Both the position numbers and the translations under genes were made by a program. This document shows, piece by piece, positions 55,407 to 64,000 of a stretch of 64,000 nucleotides of DNA (position 1 is its first letter; each line of letters starts with the position of its first letter). The DNA comes from an uncultured Eubacteriales bacterium (GTDB lineage Bacteria; Bacillota; Clostridia; Christensenellales; Aristaeellaceae), in assembly GCA_902790175.1 (NCBI GenBank), contig CADAQZ010000002.1, forward strand, positions 102,156-166,155. The letters run 5' to 3'. The notes below the pieces were generated by a model. It saw only the letters and a program-made list of their open reading frames with translations. It searched no databases and was not told where the DNA came from.

Positions 55407-57149
55407 TCATGCCTCGTCGCTCAGGATCAGCGTGAGGTTGTTCAGGTTCATCGTGTAGACGTAGCGCGCCTCGTCGGCCATGCGCATCGCCAGGTGGATG
55501 CCCATGCTGTCGCGCACGTCGGCCCGGGACACGTGGTCGACGGGGTCGAACGCCCGGCAGTCGTCCCTGAAGCGCAGCATCCAGTGGTCCTTCTTGCGCA
55601 AAAGGCGGATGGACAGGTGGTTCCCCCTTCCTCCGGCGAAGCCGTGCATGACGATGTTGCCGCCCATCTCCTCGATGCAGATCGCCAGGTGGTTGGCCAT
55701 GCGCTCGCTGCCGCCGTGGGCGCGGCAGAAGGCGTCCGCAGCGTGGGTGGTTTTGATCACGTCTTCGATGCTCCTGGGATTGGCCTCCAGCAGGTCTTCC
55801 GGCGGCACGCCGAAGTCCGCGCGCAGCAGCAGCACGTCCTCCTCCCTCCACGTGACGCGGCCCTTCTTCAGCCACACGTAGCCCAGGATCCCCAGCACCA
55901 TCGCCAGCTGGCTCGCCCCGAACAGGTACCACGCGCTGTCCACGCCCGCGGCGCGGGTGAACAGCCAGGCCGCCAGCACAGGCAGCGCCGCGTTGCCCAG
56001 CACGGAGATAATCTCCATCATGCGCACGCGGCCCGTGCCCTGGTAGCAGCTGCGCAGCGCGTAGGTCAGGCAGCAGAACGTCAGGCCCGTCGAGAACAGG
56101 CGTAGGCCGCGGACCGCCATTTCCTGGCTCGCGCCGGCGTCCGGGATGAACAGCGCCACGCAGGGCCGGGCGAACGCGATCTGAAGCGCCATCACCGACA
56201 CGCCGAGCACGACGGACGCCCGCACCAGCGCGCGCAGCAGCTCGGAAAGGCCCGTGCGATCCTCTTCGTTGTACAGCACGCCCGAGAGCGTCAGCGCCAC
56301 GCCGCCGGAGCCGGTGCTGATGCTGTTGCTGGCGTTCATCAGCGTGTCGATGACCGAGAAGGCCGCCACCGCCGCCGCGCCGCTCGCGTTGAGCAAAATC
56401 TGGTTGACGCCGAAGATCATCACCACCGAGGACGCCATGCCGAACAGCGACGGCACGCCGCCCGCGACCAACTCGCGCACCTTGCTCCAGCGGACGCGCC
56501 TGACGGAGAACGTGAACACGCACTTCTTCGACAGGAAGTAGCCGATGCCGATCAGCGACGCGGCGTAGTAGCTGAGCGCGGACGCCAGGCCCATGCCGAA
56601 CATGCCGCCGCGAAACACGTACACGTTCAAAAGGTCGAAGCCCACGTCCGTCAAGGTCATGCCCAGCACGGCGACGATCAGCAGGTTGCCCTGCCCCGCC
56701 ATCTGCAAAAACGGCACCAGCACCAGCGCGCCCACGGACGCGGGTGTGCCGATGGTGAAGCCCGCGATGTAGCCGCTGGTCTCGCGCAGCAACGCCGGCT
56801 CGTGCGCGCCCAGCAGGCGCGCGATCGGCACGCGCAGCAGCAACACCGGCAGCATGAAGGCCAGCGAGAACGCGGCCGCCACGGCGATGGTGGAGGAATA
56901 GCCGACGTCGGTCTCGAGCATGTCGCCGCGCCCCAGCGACTGGCTGCACGCCACCTGCGCGCCCGCGCACAGCATGCTGCCCACCGCGCCGATGACCAGC
57001 AGCAGCGGGTTCGCGAGCCCGTAAGCCGTCAGCGCGCGCACCCCCAGGAAGCGCCCGATCATGATGTTGTCGATCAGCAGGCATAGCGACACCGTCAGCG
57101 CGGACAGGATCTGCGCCGTCAGCATCTGCCGGACGAGTTTTCGTATCAT
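55407..57149 (-). CDS. MATE transporter fused to an RsbW-type ATP-binding domain
   Basis: Residues 1-440 of this 580-residue protein are a MATE membrane domain with twelve helices ('LIDNIMIGRFLGVRALTAYG', 'QVACSQSLGRGD', 'GMFGMGLASALSYY'). Residues about 450-580 form a histidine-kinase-type ATPase like that of anti-sigma factors: N-box 'CIEEMGGNIVMHGF', G1 'FRDDCRAFDP' and G2 'SMGIHLAMRM'. There is no H-box, so it is not a sensor kinase. Serine kinase or ATP-dependent switching coupled to the membrane part is possible. No good ribosome site precedes the ATG. The gene is closed by a hairpin shared with its convergent neighbour. Confidence 0.88.
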   Translation of the reverse strand: MIRKLVRQMLTAQILSALTVSLCLLIDNIMIGRFLGVRALTAYGLANPLLLVIGAVGSMLCAGAQVACSQSLGRGDMLETDVGYSSTIAVAAAFSLAFMLPVLLLRVPIARLLGAHEPALLRETSGYIAGFTIGTPASVGALVLVPFLQMAGQGNLLIVAVLGMTLTDVGFDLLNVYVFRGGMFGMGLASALSYYAASLIGIGYFLSKKCVFTFSVRRVRWSKVRELVAGGVPSLFGMASSVVMIFGVNQILLNASGAAAVAAFSVIDTLMNASNSISTGSGGVALTLSGVLYNEEDRTGLSELLRALVRASVVLGVSVMALQIAFARPCVALFIPDAGASQEMAVRGLRLFSTGLTFCCLTYALRSCYQGTGRVRMMEIISVLGNAALPVLAAWLFTRAAGVDSAWYLFGASQLAMVLGILGYVWLKKGRVTWREEDVLLLRADFGVPPEDLLEANPRSIEDVIKTTHAADAFCRAHGGSERMANHLAICIEEMGGNIVMHGFAGGRGNHLSIRLLRKKDHWMLRFRDDCRAFDPVDHVSRADVRDSMGIHLAMRMADEARYVYTMNLNNLTLILSDEA

Positions 57150-57321
57150 GGAATTGAATGAGCGCTTCGGCGGGATCGGATTCGCCGGGACGCATTCCCC
57201 TCTTGATCCCTCTCAGCGCCATACTCCTGTTTGATGTTTGACCCTCATATTATACTCCCCAAACGGCCGCGATGCAACAAGAAAGCAAAATCGGCCCTCT
57301 CACCGCGACACCTTTTTTCGG

Positions 57322-57351
57322 TTGCCATATCCCTTGTTTGTGTGGTATAAT
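57322..57351 (+). promoter_or_regulatory. Promoter of the membrane EAL gene
   Basis: TTGCCA (57322-57327), an 18-base spacer ending TGTGG, and TATAAT (57346-57351). The 3' part is identical to the promoter at 32482-32511. Confidence 0.6.
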
Positions 57352-57419
57352 TGGGTAAAGAAGCCTATATTTGCCTTTCAGGGCCCGACAGCCGACCCAT
57401 ATATAAAGGGAGTATCCAC

Positions 57420-59615
57420 ATGAAGAGAGCCTTCGGTTTCATCGCGCGCGTCCTCGGCTTTGAAAAGCTGAGCAAGTACGAGAGCGACTACTTGCACGAC
57501 GCGAACATCCGCAGCTGCAGCTACATGAGCTTTATCGTCGTCCTGATCGAGCTGTGGATGCTGATCCGGCAGACGCAGACGAAGATCATCCCGAAGTATC
57601 AGGCCGGCGAGCCGCTGTTTGATCTGCTCGTCAGATATACGTCCAAATACTGGCTGTTCATGCTGATCGGCACGGGGCTGATGATGTTCTGCCTGTTCTA
57701 CAAGCGGGGCAGGCGGCTGTCGAAGCGGCAGTTCATCGCGCTGGTCGCGATCGGCTCGGCCTGCATGCTGTACACAGCCGTGCTGGGCCTGGAGACGTTC
57801 ACGGCGACGAGCGAGGCGATCACCCCGGTGATGGCCGGGATCATGAACGTCATGCTGGTGTCCGTGTACGTGTTCCTGTTCGTGATCGGCGCGGCCATCG
57901 TGATGTACGCGCTGTTCGACCGCCTGAAGAACAAGAAGATCGTGCTGCTGGAGCACGTGGCGATCATCGCGTTCACGCTGGTGTGCCTCGCGTTCGGCAT
58001 CTTCGTCTCCTACAGCGACTTCTGGGGCGGCAAGGAGATCATCTGCTTTTTGACGATGGTGCTGTACGTGGGCTGCCTGCTGATCTACCGCCCGTATGTG
58101 ACCATCCTGATCCTCGGCCTCAGCTTTTTGGGGTTCCACCGCGTGCTGCTGACCTACCAGGGCGGACTGTCCTTCCAGCAGCAGGAGGTCGTCATCAGCG
58201 GCGTGACGCGCCACTTCATCTCCGGCGACTCCGTCAACTACGTCACCTTCTTCATCTCGCTGACAACGATCTGCTTTGCGATGTACCACGGGCGTCTGAA
58301 CGAGGCGAGGAACTCCAAGGCGCTGGAAAAGAGCGCCAAGGAGGACCCGCTCACCGGCCTGTACAACTACGGCTACTTCTCCGAGCTGGCCGAGGAGAGC
58401 ATCCGCCATTTCGCCGGCGACATCCAGCAAAACGTCTTCCTGTTCTTCGACGTGCACAACTTCAAGGCCTTCAACGACCAGCGTGGCTTTGAGGCGGGCG
58501 ATAAGTTCCTGATCGCGATCGCGAAGTACATCTCCGAGGTGTTCAGCGATTCGCTGTGCGGCAGGCAGGCCGACGATCACTTCGTCGTGCTGACCCGGAA
58601 GGAGGGCCTCGAGCAAAAGCTGGACAAGCTCAACGAGCTGGTGCACGGCTACGACGACGAGATCCTGCTGGGCATCAACTGCGGCGCTTACCACCTGAAC
58701 AGCAGCGACGAGGACCCGCGCATCTCCATCGACCGCGCGCGCTACGCCGCCCAGCTGATCAAAAACCGCTTCCAGACCATCTACAGCGAGTACGACAAGA
58801 CGATGAGCGAGGCGTACCACAAGCGCCTGTACATCATCAACAACATCGACAACGCCGTAAAGAACGGTTGGATCGTGCCCTTCTACCAGCCGGTCGTTTG
58901 GTCGGAGACGGAGGAGCTCTGCGGCTGCGAGGCGCTGGCCCGCTGGATGGACCCGGTGTACGGCCAGCTGTACCCGAACGAGTTTATCCCCGTGCTGGAG
59001 GAGTACCGCCTGATCCACAAGCTGGACAGCTGCATCTACGAATCCGCCTTCAGGGACATCCGCCAGGCGCTGGACGCCGGCAGGCCGGTCGTGCCGGTGT
59101 CGCTGAACTTCTCGCGGCTGGACTTTGAGCTGATGGACGCCGTCGCGGTGCTGGACAACCTGGCCGCGAAGTACAATATCTCCAAGGACCTGGTCCACGT
59201 CGAAGTGACCGAGAGCGCCCTGATGGACAACTACACGAAGCTCGACGAGGCCCTCGACCGCATCAAGGCGCTGGGCTACTCGCTGTGGCTGGACGACTTC
59301 GGCAGCGGCTACTCCTCGCTGAACGTCCTGAAGGACTACCAGTTTGACGTCGTCAAGATCGACATGCGTTTCCTGTCCAACCTCGAAAACAGCGAAAAAT
59401 CCCGGACGCTGATCGACTGCATCGTGCAGATGGCGAACCGCATCAACATGAGCACGCTCACCGAGGGCGTGGAGACCAGGGCCCACGCGGACTTCCTGCG
59501 CCAGATCGGCTGCGACCGCCTGCAGGGCTACCTGTTCAGCCGACCGCTGTCGAAGGAGGCCTTCTACGAGCGCATCGACAAGGGCGAGCTGATCGTATCC
59601 GACAAGCGCCATTGA
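57420..59615 (+). CDS. Membrane c-di-GMP phosphodiesterase (six-to-eight TM, GGDEF-EAL)
   Basis: The ATG at 57420 follows AAGGGAG and gives 731 residues. Residues about 30-300 hold six to eight membrane helices, a MASE-like sensor. The GGDEF domain (about 315-460) keeps 'KEDPLTGLYNYGY' but its signature is 'GRQADDHFVVL', so it cannot make c-di-GMP. The EAL domain (about 475-725) is intact: 'CEALARW', 'LNFSRLDF', 'EVTESAL', 'LDDFGSGYSSL', 'VKIDMRF' and 'TEGVET'. It should degrade c-di-GMP in response to a membrane signal. A strong terminator follows. Confidence 0.92.
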   Translation: MKRAFGFIARVLGFEKLSKYESDYLHDANIRSCSYMSFIVVLIELWMLIRQTQTKIIPKYQAGEPLFDLLVRYTSKYWLFMLIGTGLMMFCLFYKRGRRLSKRQFIALVAIGSACMLYTAVLGLETFTATSEAITPVMAGIMNVMLVSVYVFLFVIGAAIVMYALFDRLKNKKIVLLEHVAIIAFTLVCLAFGIFVSYSDFWGGKEIICFLTMVLYVGCLLIYRPYVTILILGLSFLGFHRVLLTYQGGLSFQQQEVVISGVTRHFISGDSVNYVTFFISLTTICFAMYHGRLNEARNSKALEKSAKEDPLTGLYNYGYFSELAEESIRHFAGDIQQNVFLFFDVHNFKAFNDQRGFEAGDKFLIAIAKYISEVFSDSLCGRQADDHFVVLTRKEGLEQKLDKLNELVHGYDDEILLGINCGAYHLNSSDEDPRISIDRARYAAQLIKNRFQTIYSEYDKTMSEAYHKRLYIINNIDNAVKNGWIVPFYQPVVWSETEELCGCEALARWMDPVYGQLYPNEFIPVLEEYRLIHKLDSCIYESAFRDIRQALDAGRPVVPVSLNFSRLDFELMDAVAVLDNLAAKYNISKDLVHVEVTESALMDNYTKLDEALDRIKALGYSLWLDDFGSGYSSLNVLKDYQFDVVKIDMRFLSNLENSEKSRTLIDCIVQMANRINMSTLTEGVETRAHADFLRQIGCDRLQGYLFSRPLSKEAFYERIDKGELIVSDKRH

Positions 59616-59632
59616 CAAGCGCCAACAGAGAG

Positions 59633-59675
59633 AACGAGCCGCCCGCGCACAGGCGCGGGCGGCTCGTTTTTCTTG
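59633..59675 (+). terminator. Rho-independent terminator
   Basis: A 16-base perfect stem (AACGAGCCGCCCGCGC) with loop ACAG is followed by TTTTCTT, 18 bases after the EAL gene stop. It can also serve the convergent GH3 gene. Confidence 0.9.
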
Positions 59676-59692
59676 TATCCCAACATATCCTT

Positions 59693-62593
59693 TTAATCGA
59701 CGCAGATCGTCCCGCTGAGCCGGATGTCCGCGCTGGAGGCGCCGACATACACGGCGCGCTCGCCCTTCGCGCGGACCCACTTGTCGCGGGTGCCGTCCGG
59801 GCGCGTTTGCAGCATCATCGCCGGGTCCCAGTAGCACAGCATGCGCGGGTCGATCTCCATTACGGCCTCGCGCGTCTCGCCCGGCGCGATGTCCTTCAGA
59901 CGCACATAACCCGCCAGCTGCTTTTCCGCCATCTGGATGTAGGCAGGCGCTTCGGCGGGCCCCAGGTACAGCTGCACGATCTCGTCGCCGGTCCTGTCGC
60001 CGACGTTCTTCACCCGGCAGGACACGGTAAAGCGCGTCAAGCCCTGCTCATCCAGATCCGCGCGCACGCGCAGGTCCGAGTACTCGTAGCGGGTATAGCT
60101 CAACCCGTGGCCGAACGGAAACAGCGGCTTCACGCCCGCGCGATCGTACCACCGGTAGCCCGTGAAGATGCCCTCCGTCATGCGGATCAGCGTGTCGCTC
60201 TCGCCAAAGAGCACGCCGACGCTGCGCTCCGCCCGGTGCGCCGGGGTGTCCGAAAGCGGCGTGTCCTCCGGGCGGGCGGGCCAGGTCTGGTTCAGCTTGC
60301 CGGAGGGATTGATCGCCCCCGTCATGATCCCGGCCAGCACCCGCGCTCCCTCCTGCCCCGGCAGGTAAGCCGTCAGGACGGCGTCGGCCGAATCGACCCA
60401 CGCCCCGATCGCGCGGGCGTTCGAGGTCTGCATCACCACGATCAGCTTCGCCCCGGGGCGCTTTGCCCGGATGACGTCCGCCAGTAGGCGGGACTGCTCC
60501 TCGCCGAGCGTGATGTGGCTCTCGGCGGTGGTACTGCCCATCGCTTCATCGATGTTCACGACGGCATCGCAGGCAAAGAACACGATGTCGTCCGCCTCCG
60601 CGGCGGCGGCCAGCGCCTTATCCCGGTTCTCCTTCGTCCAGGAGGGCGTCGCCCACGCCAGGCGCAGCTGCAGATCCTTGTTGCGCACGCACTGGCGGGC
60701 GTGCACCACCACCTTGTAGGCTTTTCCCGCCTCCAGCCGGAGCGTTGAACAGGTGATGCCCATGCCCTCGCGGCTGCATATCAGCGACTCCCACGGCCAC
60801 TGGGCCCACTCCCGCATCATGCTCTTGCCCGGCATCTGCCATCCGTCGTCCGTGCGGATGAAGAAACTGGCTTCGCCGCCCACGCACTGCAATATCAGGC
60901 TGTACTCGCCGGTCTCGGGCGCGCGCAGCCAGCCCTTCCAGGTGTAGGCCTCGCCCTCTTGAAGCGCCGTGCCGCCTGGGCCGTTGCGGTAGTTCTTGAT
61001 CATCCGGCCCCGTTCGTCCGCGCCGCAGGTGAAGTCGATCTTCGCGTCCACCCGGCAGAACGCGCCGAGCGGATAGTCCGCCGGGTACGCCTCCGCGTGG
61101 CTGGCATAGCCAGCCAGGCCGGTATTGACCTTCTCGCCGTCCTCGTCCAGCAAGTCTGCGCCGAAGAAGGCGTCCCCGCCCCCGCCCGGGCCCGTCACGG
61201 AGCGCACCAGGTCGCGGTCCGCGTCCAGTATGCCGTAGGTGCGCGTCAGGCCCGGCGTCCGGCAAGCTTCGTCCCGGAAAAACGCCTCCGCGGGGATGGT
61301 CGTGCCCGCGTAGTCGATGCCCGCATAGGCCGGGATCGCCCGGCCCGTCGCCTCCTCCAGTGCCTCCTGCCCGGACAGCATCCGCGACAGGCGTCCAAAG
61401 GAGCGCTCCTGGGCCTGGCCGCAGACCGGATAGACCGCGCCGGTCCCGATCAGCACCGTCCGCGCATCGGCGCTCAGCGGCAGCGCGCCGTTCTCGTTTT
61501 TCAGCAGCACCGCGCCCTCCCGCACGATCTGCGCCGCGATCTGCACGTGCCTGTCCAGCATGCCGCCCGCGACCTCCTCGTCGTAGCGCCACTGCATCTG
61601 GATCGGCTGAACGCGGCCCGGCTCCTGTTCGACCTCTCTGCTCTCGTCCAGCTTCACCAGCCCGAGCAGCCCCGCCGTTGACATGCCCCACAGCACGTGC
61701 CGCACCGCCTCGTCGATCCGCGATTCGTCCAGGCGGCCGCGTTTTATATTCCGCTCGATATGCTTGGCGTCGTTGAACGCCGGATAGGGCATCTCCATGT
61801 CCATCCCGGCATCCAGCGTAAACGCGTGCACGCTCCCCCAGTCGCTCATCACGCTGCCCCGGAAGCCCCACTGGTCGCGCAGGATATCCTGCAGCAGCGC
61901 CCTGTTCGCGGAGCAGTAGTTCCCGTTCACGTCGTTGTAGGCGTTCATCAGGCTGCCTGCCCCGCCCTCGTGGATCGCGGCGTCAAACGTGCGGCAGTAG
62001 GTCTCGTGCAAGGTCTGCTCGTCGACAGCCTGCTTGGGGAAGTGGAAGAAATCATCTCCAAACAGGTTTGCGGCCGTGAAGTGCTTGATTGTGGCCACCG
62101 CCCCGTTCTCCTGCACGCCGCGCGTCTCCTGCGCGCCCATCCGCGCGCCCAGGTAGCTGTCCTCCGACTTCATGTCCTTGTTTCGGGAGAAGTGGGGCGA
62201 GCGGATCACGTCCAGCTGGGGCGCCAGCAGGAAGTTGCCGGAACAGGCCGCGCACTCCGTCGCCGCGACCTTGCCGAAGGCGTAGGCCATCTCGTCGTCC
62301 CACGTGCAGCCGAGCAGGCTCGGCTGCGGCAGGCCGGTGGTCTCCACGATGCCGGTGATGCCCGCGGGCCCGTCGTACATGACCACCTCCGGCACGCCGA
62401 GGCGCGGCACGCCCCACTGATAGCCCGCGTTGCCGATCTTCCCCTTGTCGTCCGGCTCCTTGGTCCCGCCCAGCAGGCTGAGCTTCTCCTCCCAGGTCAT
62501 CGCCCGGACGAGCGCGTCGATCTTTTGATCCCGGACCTCCGGGGCGTCGATTCTGTAATCCCGGCGTGTAAAGTACTTCGGATACTGTGTCAT
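59693..62593 (-). CDS. Glycoside hydrolase family 3 beta-glucosidase with PA14 insert
   Basis: Start ATG at 62591-62593 follows GGGGAGGG and gives 966 residues. The GH3 TIM barrel has 'PEVVMYDGPAGI', 'GAVATIKHFTAAN' and the nucleophile D251 in 'GSVMSDWGSVHAF'. The second domain carries 'VREGAVLLKNENGALPL'. A PA14-like beta domain is inserted at about 500-640 ('TWKGWLRAPETGEYSLILQC', 'ASFFIRTDDGWQMPG'). The C-terminal domain is Fn3-like ('YLGPAEAPAYIQMAEKQLAG'). The enzyme cleaves terminal beta-glucosides or similar sugars. There is no signal peptide, so it acts on imported sugars. Confidence 0.94.
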   Translation of the reverse strand: MTQYPKYFTRRDYRIDAPEVRDQKIDALVRAMTWEEKLSLLGGTKEPDDKGKIGNAGYQWGVPRLGVPEVVMYDGPAGITGIVETTGLPQPSLLGCTWDDEMAYAFGKVAATECAACSGNFLLAPQLDVIRSPHFSRNKDMKSEDSYLGARMGAQETRGVQENGAVATIKHFTAANLFGDDFFHFPKQAVDEQTLHETYCRTFDAAIHEGGAGSLMNAYNDVNGNYCSANRALLQDILRDQWGFRGSVMSDWGSVHAFTLDAGMDMEMPYPAFNDAKHIERNIKRGRLDESRIDEAVRHVLWGMSTAGLLGLVKLDESREVEQEPGRVQPIQMQWRYDEEVAGGMLDRHVQIAAQIVREGAVLLKNENGALPLSADARTVLIGTGAVYPVCGQAQERSFGRLSRMLSGQEALEEATGRAIPAYAGIDYAGTTIPAEAFFRDEACRTPGLTRTYGILDADRDLVRSVTGPGGGGDAFFGADLLDEDGEKVNTGLAGYASHAEAYPADYPLGAFCRVDAKIDFTCGADERGRMIKNYRNGPGGTALQEGEAYTWKGWLRAPETGEYSLILQCVGGEASFFIRTDDGWQMPGKSMMREWAQWPWESLICSREGMGITCSTLRLEAGKAYKVVVHARQCVRNKDLQLRLAWATPSWTKENRDKALAAAAEADDIVFFACDAVVNIDEAMGSTTAESHITLGEEQSRLLADVIRAKRPGAKLIVVMQTSNARAIGAWVDSADAVLTAYLPGQEGARVLAGIMTGAINPSGKLNQTWPARPEDTPLSDTPAHRAERSVGVLFGESDTLIRMTEGIFTGYRWYDRAGVKPLFPFGHGLSYTRYEYSDLRVRADLDEQGLTRFTVSCRVKNVGDRTGDEIVQLYLGPAEAPAYIQMAEKQLAGYVRLKDIAPGETREAVMEIDPRMLCYWDPAMMLQTRPDGTRDKWVRAKGERAVYVGASSADIRLSGTICVD

Positions 62594-62648
62594 GCCCGTG
62601 CCCTCCCCTGTCTCATGCCCGGCAAAGCGGGCCTGTCGCGCAAATTGA

Positions 62649-62673
62649 GGCTGCCTCCCCATCGGAGACAGCC
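62649..62673 (-). terminator. Hairpin after ahcY
   Basis: GGCTGTCTCC pairs with GGAGGCAGCC (one G-U pair) on the minus strand, 15 bases after the ahcY stop. No T-tract follows, so confidence is low. Confidence 0.35.
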
Positions 62674-62687
62674 CCGTTTATTCTCTG

Positions 62688-63932
62688 TCAGATCGCCGAT
62701 TTGTTCAGGTAGTCCTCCTGCTCGGGGGTCAGCGCGTCGATGCGCACGCCGAGGAACGACAGCTTGCGGTTGGCCACTTCCATATCCACCTCGGCGGGGA
62801 CGTCGATCAGCATCTCCTTCAGCTGGCCCGCGTGCTCCACGAGGTACTTCGCCGACAGCGCCTGGATCGCGAAGCTCATGTCCATGATCTCCGCCGGATG
62901 CCCGTCGCCCGCCGCCAGGTTCACGAGCCTGCCCTCGGCCAGCACGTACACGTGCCTGCCGTTTGGCAGCGTGTAGCCCATGATGTTCTGGCGCATCTCG
63001 CGAATGTCCGTCGCAATCTCGCGCAGGCGCTTCATGTCCACCTCCACGTCGAAGTGCCCGGCGTTGCAGAGGATCGCGCCCTCCTTCATCTCCATGAAGT
63101 CCGGCTCGGTTATGACGCCGGAGCAGCCGGTGACGGTGACGAAGAAGTCGCCCCGCTTCGCGGCCTCGCGCATCGGCATGACCTCAAAGCCGTCCATGTA
63201 GGCCTCGATGGCCTTGATGGGGTTGACCTCCGTCACGACGACCTTCGCGCCCAAGCCCTTCGCACGCATCGCGACGCCCTTGCCGCACCAGCCGTAGCCC
63301 GCAACGACCACGGTCTTTCCGGCGACGATCAGGTTCGTCGTGCGGTTGATGCCGTCCCACACGGACTGGCCGGTGCCGTAGCGGTTGTCGAACAGGTGCT
63401 TGCAGTCGGCGTTGTTCACCTTCACCATCGGGAAGCGCAGCTTGCCCGCGTTGTTCATGGCGATCAGGCGGACGATGCCGGTGGTGGTCTCCTCGCAGCC
63501 GCCGATCACGTACTGCAGCTCGTCCTGCATTTCGGTGTGCAGCATGTGCACGAGGTCTCCCCCGTCGTCGATGATGATGTTCGCGTGGTGCGAGAGCGTC
63601 TGGCGGATGTGCTCGGTGTACTCCTCCTCGGTGGCGGCGTGCCAGGCAAACACGTTCAGCCCCGCCGCGACCAGCGCCGCGGCCACGTCGTCCTGCGTGG
63701 ACAGCGGATTCGACCCGGTTACGAACATCTCCGCCCCGCCCGCGGCCAGCACCTTGCACAGATAGGCGGTCTTGGCCTCCAGGTGGATGGACAGCGCGAT
63801 GCGCTTGCCCGCGAAGGGCTTGGACTTGGAAAAGTCCGCCTCCAGGCTCCGCAGCAGCGGGCAATTCCTGCGCACCCACTCGATCTTGTTCTCGCCGGAC
63901 GGCGCCAGGTTGATGTCTCTGATGATGCTCAT
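62688..63932 (-). CDS. ahcY: Adenosylhomocysteinase
   Basis: This 414-residue cytoplasmic enzyme splits S-adenosylhomocysteine into adenosine and homocysteine. Signatures seen are 'SIHLEAKTAYLCKVLAAGGA', the substrate site 'GGCEETTTGIVRL', 'VNNADCKHLFDNRYGTGQS' and the NAD-binding 'VVVAGYGWCGKG', then 'NAGHFDVEVDM'. The length is that of the shorter bacterial and archaeal form without the 40-residue insert. A GGGAGGAG site precedes the ATG. The remaining 68 bases to the window end show no gene. Confidence 0.96.
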   Translation of the reverse strand: MSIIRDINLAPSGENKIEWVRRNCPLLRSLEADFSKSKPFAGKRIALSIHLEAKTAYLCKVLAAGGAEMFVTGSNPLSTQDDVAAALVAAGLNVFAWHAATEEEYTEHIRQTLSHHANIIIDDGGDLVHMLHTEMQDELQYVIGGCEETTTGIVRLIAMNNAGKLRFPMVKVNNADCKHLFDNRYGTGQSVWDGINRTTNLIVAGKTVVVAGYGWCGKGVAMRAKGLGAKVVVTEVNPIKAIEAYMDGFEVMPMREAAKRGDFFVTVTGCSGVITEPDFMEMKEGAILCNAGHFDVEVDMKRLREIATDIREMRQNIMGYTLPNGRHVYVLAEGRLVNLAAGDGHPAEIMDMSFAIQALSAKYLVEHAGQLKEMLIDVPAEVDMEVANRKLSFLGVRIDALTPEQEDYLNKSAI

Positions 63933-64000
63933 GGTATTCTCCTCCCGATGTGATGATGGTAATATATTGTCCAGCCGTTACAGGCCGCGGTTCCTCCGCT

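Noticed and set aside
1..64000. tRNA or rRNA genes, integrases, transposases
   Set aside because: I looked for cloverleaf ends, conserved rRNA blocks and recombinase motifs and saw none that I could support.

Overview
The window is dense, GC-rich bacterial chromosome with about fifty protein genes, short gaps, consensus-like sigma-70 promoters and strong AGGAGG-type ribosome binding sites. The gene repertoire points to a high-GC anaerobic Clostridia member (Bacillota), plausibly a gut or environmental Christensenellales-like lineage: YjdF, YczE-type and XpaC-type proteins, an XRE/desulfoferrodoxin fusion, BspA-type leucine-rich repeats, an MMPL pump with an XXXLXXG heptad-repeat partner, an AmmeMemoRadiSam locus and many secreted proteins with MKK/MKR signal peptides. 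The taxonomic placement is inference. No rRNA, tRNA, CRISPR array, transposase or phage gene was seen.

Layout. 1-3.4 kb: the start of a GH2 glycosidase, then a zinc-type ABC import operon with binding protein and permease but no ATPase. 3.4-10.9 kb: a long minus-strand cluster of MATE pump, PAP2 phosphatase, PfkB kinase, DUF3795 protein, methyltransferase, YjdF, flavodoxin-type reductase, CDP-alcohol phosphatidyltransferase and a TetR regulator under an apparently autoregulated promoter. 11-21 kb: a diguanylate cyclase, a second MATE pump, a secreted toroid protein, a SLOG-SLATT membrane protein that looks like a nucleotide-signal effector, a double flavodoxin protein and the AmmeMemoRadiSam genes. 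21-30 kb: a 1199-residue heptad-repeat exported protein, its MMPL partner, an HdeD-like membrane protein, a TetR regulator with several matching operators, and two mgtC genes, one carrying a nonsense codon. 30-37 kb: hydrolase, glycolipid glycosyltransferase, TrkA-C membrane protein, small secreted proteins and a frameshifted sensor-GGDEF gene. 37-50 kb: more c-di-GMP genes, an unidentified glycosidase-like protein, an SDR enzyme, the XRE/superoxide-reductase-like protein, an RNA 2',3'-cyclic phosphodiesterase and a GDPD enzyme. 51-64 kb: MtaD-type amidohydrolase, XpaC-like protein, E2/CAT-like pseudoenzyme, SH3-like secreted protein, a MATE-histidine-kinase-type ATPase fusion, a membrane EAL protein, a GH3 glucosidase and S-adenosylhomocysteinase.

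Common themes. Six c-di-GMP turnover genes lie within 48 kb. Three are GGDEF-only cyclases; three are EAL phosphodiesterases whose GGDEF domains are degenerate. Two of the three cyclases carry single-base frameshifts and all three phosphodiesterases are intact. Three MATE-type proteins and an MMPL pump suggest a heavy export load. Several palindromic elements, including a 73-bp REP-like repeat in two copies, sit at gene ends. The most interesting single proteins are the SLOG-SLATT protein, the XRE/desulfoferrodoxin fusion and the MATE-HATPase fusion.
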